Shown one piece after another: positions 34,296 to 34,379 of a stretch of 34,379 nt of DNA (position 1 is its first letter; the number at the start of each line of letters is the position of its first letter). This stretch comes from a virus, in IMG/VR virus record IMGVR_UViG_3300050034_000124, positions 1 to 34,379 of that record; one strand, given 5' to 3'. A model generated the notes under the pieces. It was not told where the DNA came from, searched no databases, and saw nothing but the letters and a program-made list of their open reading frames with translations. The translations under genes and the position numbers were made by a program.

Positions 34296-34379
34296 ATGTT
34301 TGGATGGAATCGTATTACTAAAAAACAACCGACAATCAAGCCGGGATTTCTTGTTCCGACCCATGGTGGACCTTTATTG
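34296..34379 (+). CDS. start of an unknown protein (truncated by window edge)
   Basis: ATG 34296 opens a frame reading MFGWNRITKKQPTIKPGFLV and PTHGGPLL up to the edge of the window. It follows the preceding gene by 3 nt, consistent with one operon. Too little is present to identify the family. Confidence 0.5.
   Translation, partial: MFGWNRITKKQPTIKPGFLVPTHGGPLL

Overview
The window looks like part of a large tailed-phage genome (or a closely related mobile genome). Small genes are tightly packed, nearly all on the + strand, and many are joined by ATGA stop/start overlaps. There are phage-type accessory genes (thymidylate synthase, DEDDh exonuclease, metallophosphoesterase, a DUF3307-like membrane protein, homing-type endonucleases) but no recognisable ribosomal, tRNA-synthetase or central-metabolism genes. 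I see no capsid, tail, terminase or polymerase gene, so the phage assignment is an inference. A PEP-CTERM/exosortase-type secreted protein points to a Gram-negative host with an exosortase system; Verrucomicrobiota or a neighbouring group is my guess.

Layout. 1-1705: small genes ending in a thymidylate synthase. 1936-5331: full-length NAD-dependent DNA ligase, two membrane peptides, a Pth2-like protein and an unknown protein. 5328-6876: exonuclease, P-loop fragment and phosphoesterase. 6942-9638: a mosaic zone with an HTH peptide, an SPFH/prohibitin tail remnant, an ART-like protein, a minus-strand AP2 protein and a macro domain. 9635-12543: DUF3307-like, HD hydrolase, an acyl-carrier-protein domain protein and small membrane proteins. 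12554-14546: NadM-Nudix and nicotinamidase. 14575-19855: a vWA / PP2C / Ser-Thr-kinase-like triad with two paralogous endonuclease genes at its two junctions. 19865-23458: small proteins, a Cys-His-Asp papain/transglutaminase-like protein with an apparent A6 frameshift, and a radical SAM enzyme. 23465-28363: a tRNA-like cloverleaf, nicotinate phosphoribosyltransferase, Nudix and glutamine-dependent NAD synthetase. 28366-31039: SLOG/Rossmann protein, a minus-strand gene, and many small proteins. 31056-34379: PEP-CTERM protein, PRPP synthetase, small proteins.

The main result is a complete Preiss-Handler NAD route spread over 20 kb: nicotinamidase (13680), PRPP synthetase (31871), nicotinate phosphoribosyltransferase (23655), adenylyltransferase-Nudix (12679) and NAD synthetase with its own glutaminase domain (26354). 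The same window holds an NAD consumer (LigA) and several candidate ADP-ribose handlers (macro domain, Nudix, SLOG-like, ART-like). Together they could restore NAD in a cell where it has been depleted, for example by an NAD-degrading anti-phage system.

The second result is a shared promoter layout. About twenty transcription units start with TTGAC(A/T), a 16-17 bp spacer, often TGTG just upstream of a TATATT-like -10, and then an ATG typically 5-8 nt after the -10. The transcripts should therefore be leaderless or nearly so. The stop codon of the previous gene often lies inside the -35 box. This layout also decides several starts, because many open frames extend uselessly through the promoter. 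The NadM-Nudix gene is the exception: it has a leader of about 90 nt with two copies of a 21-bp repeat.
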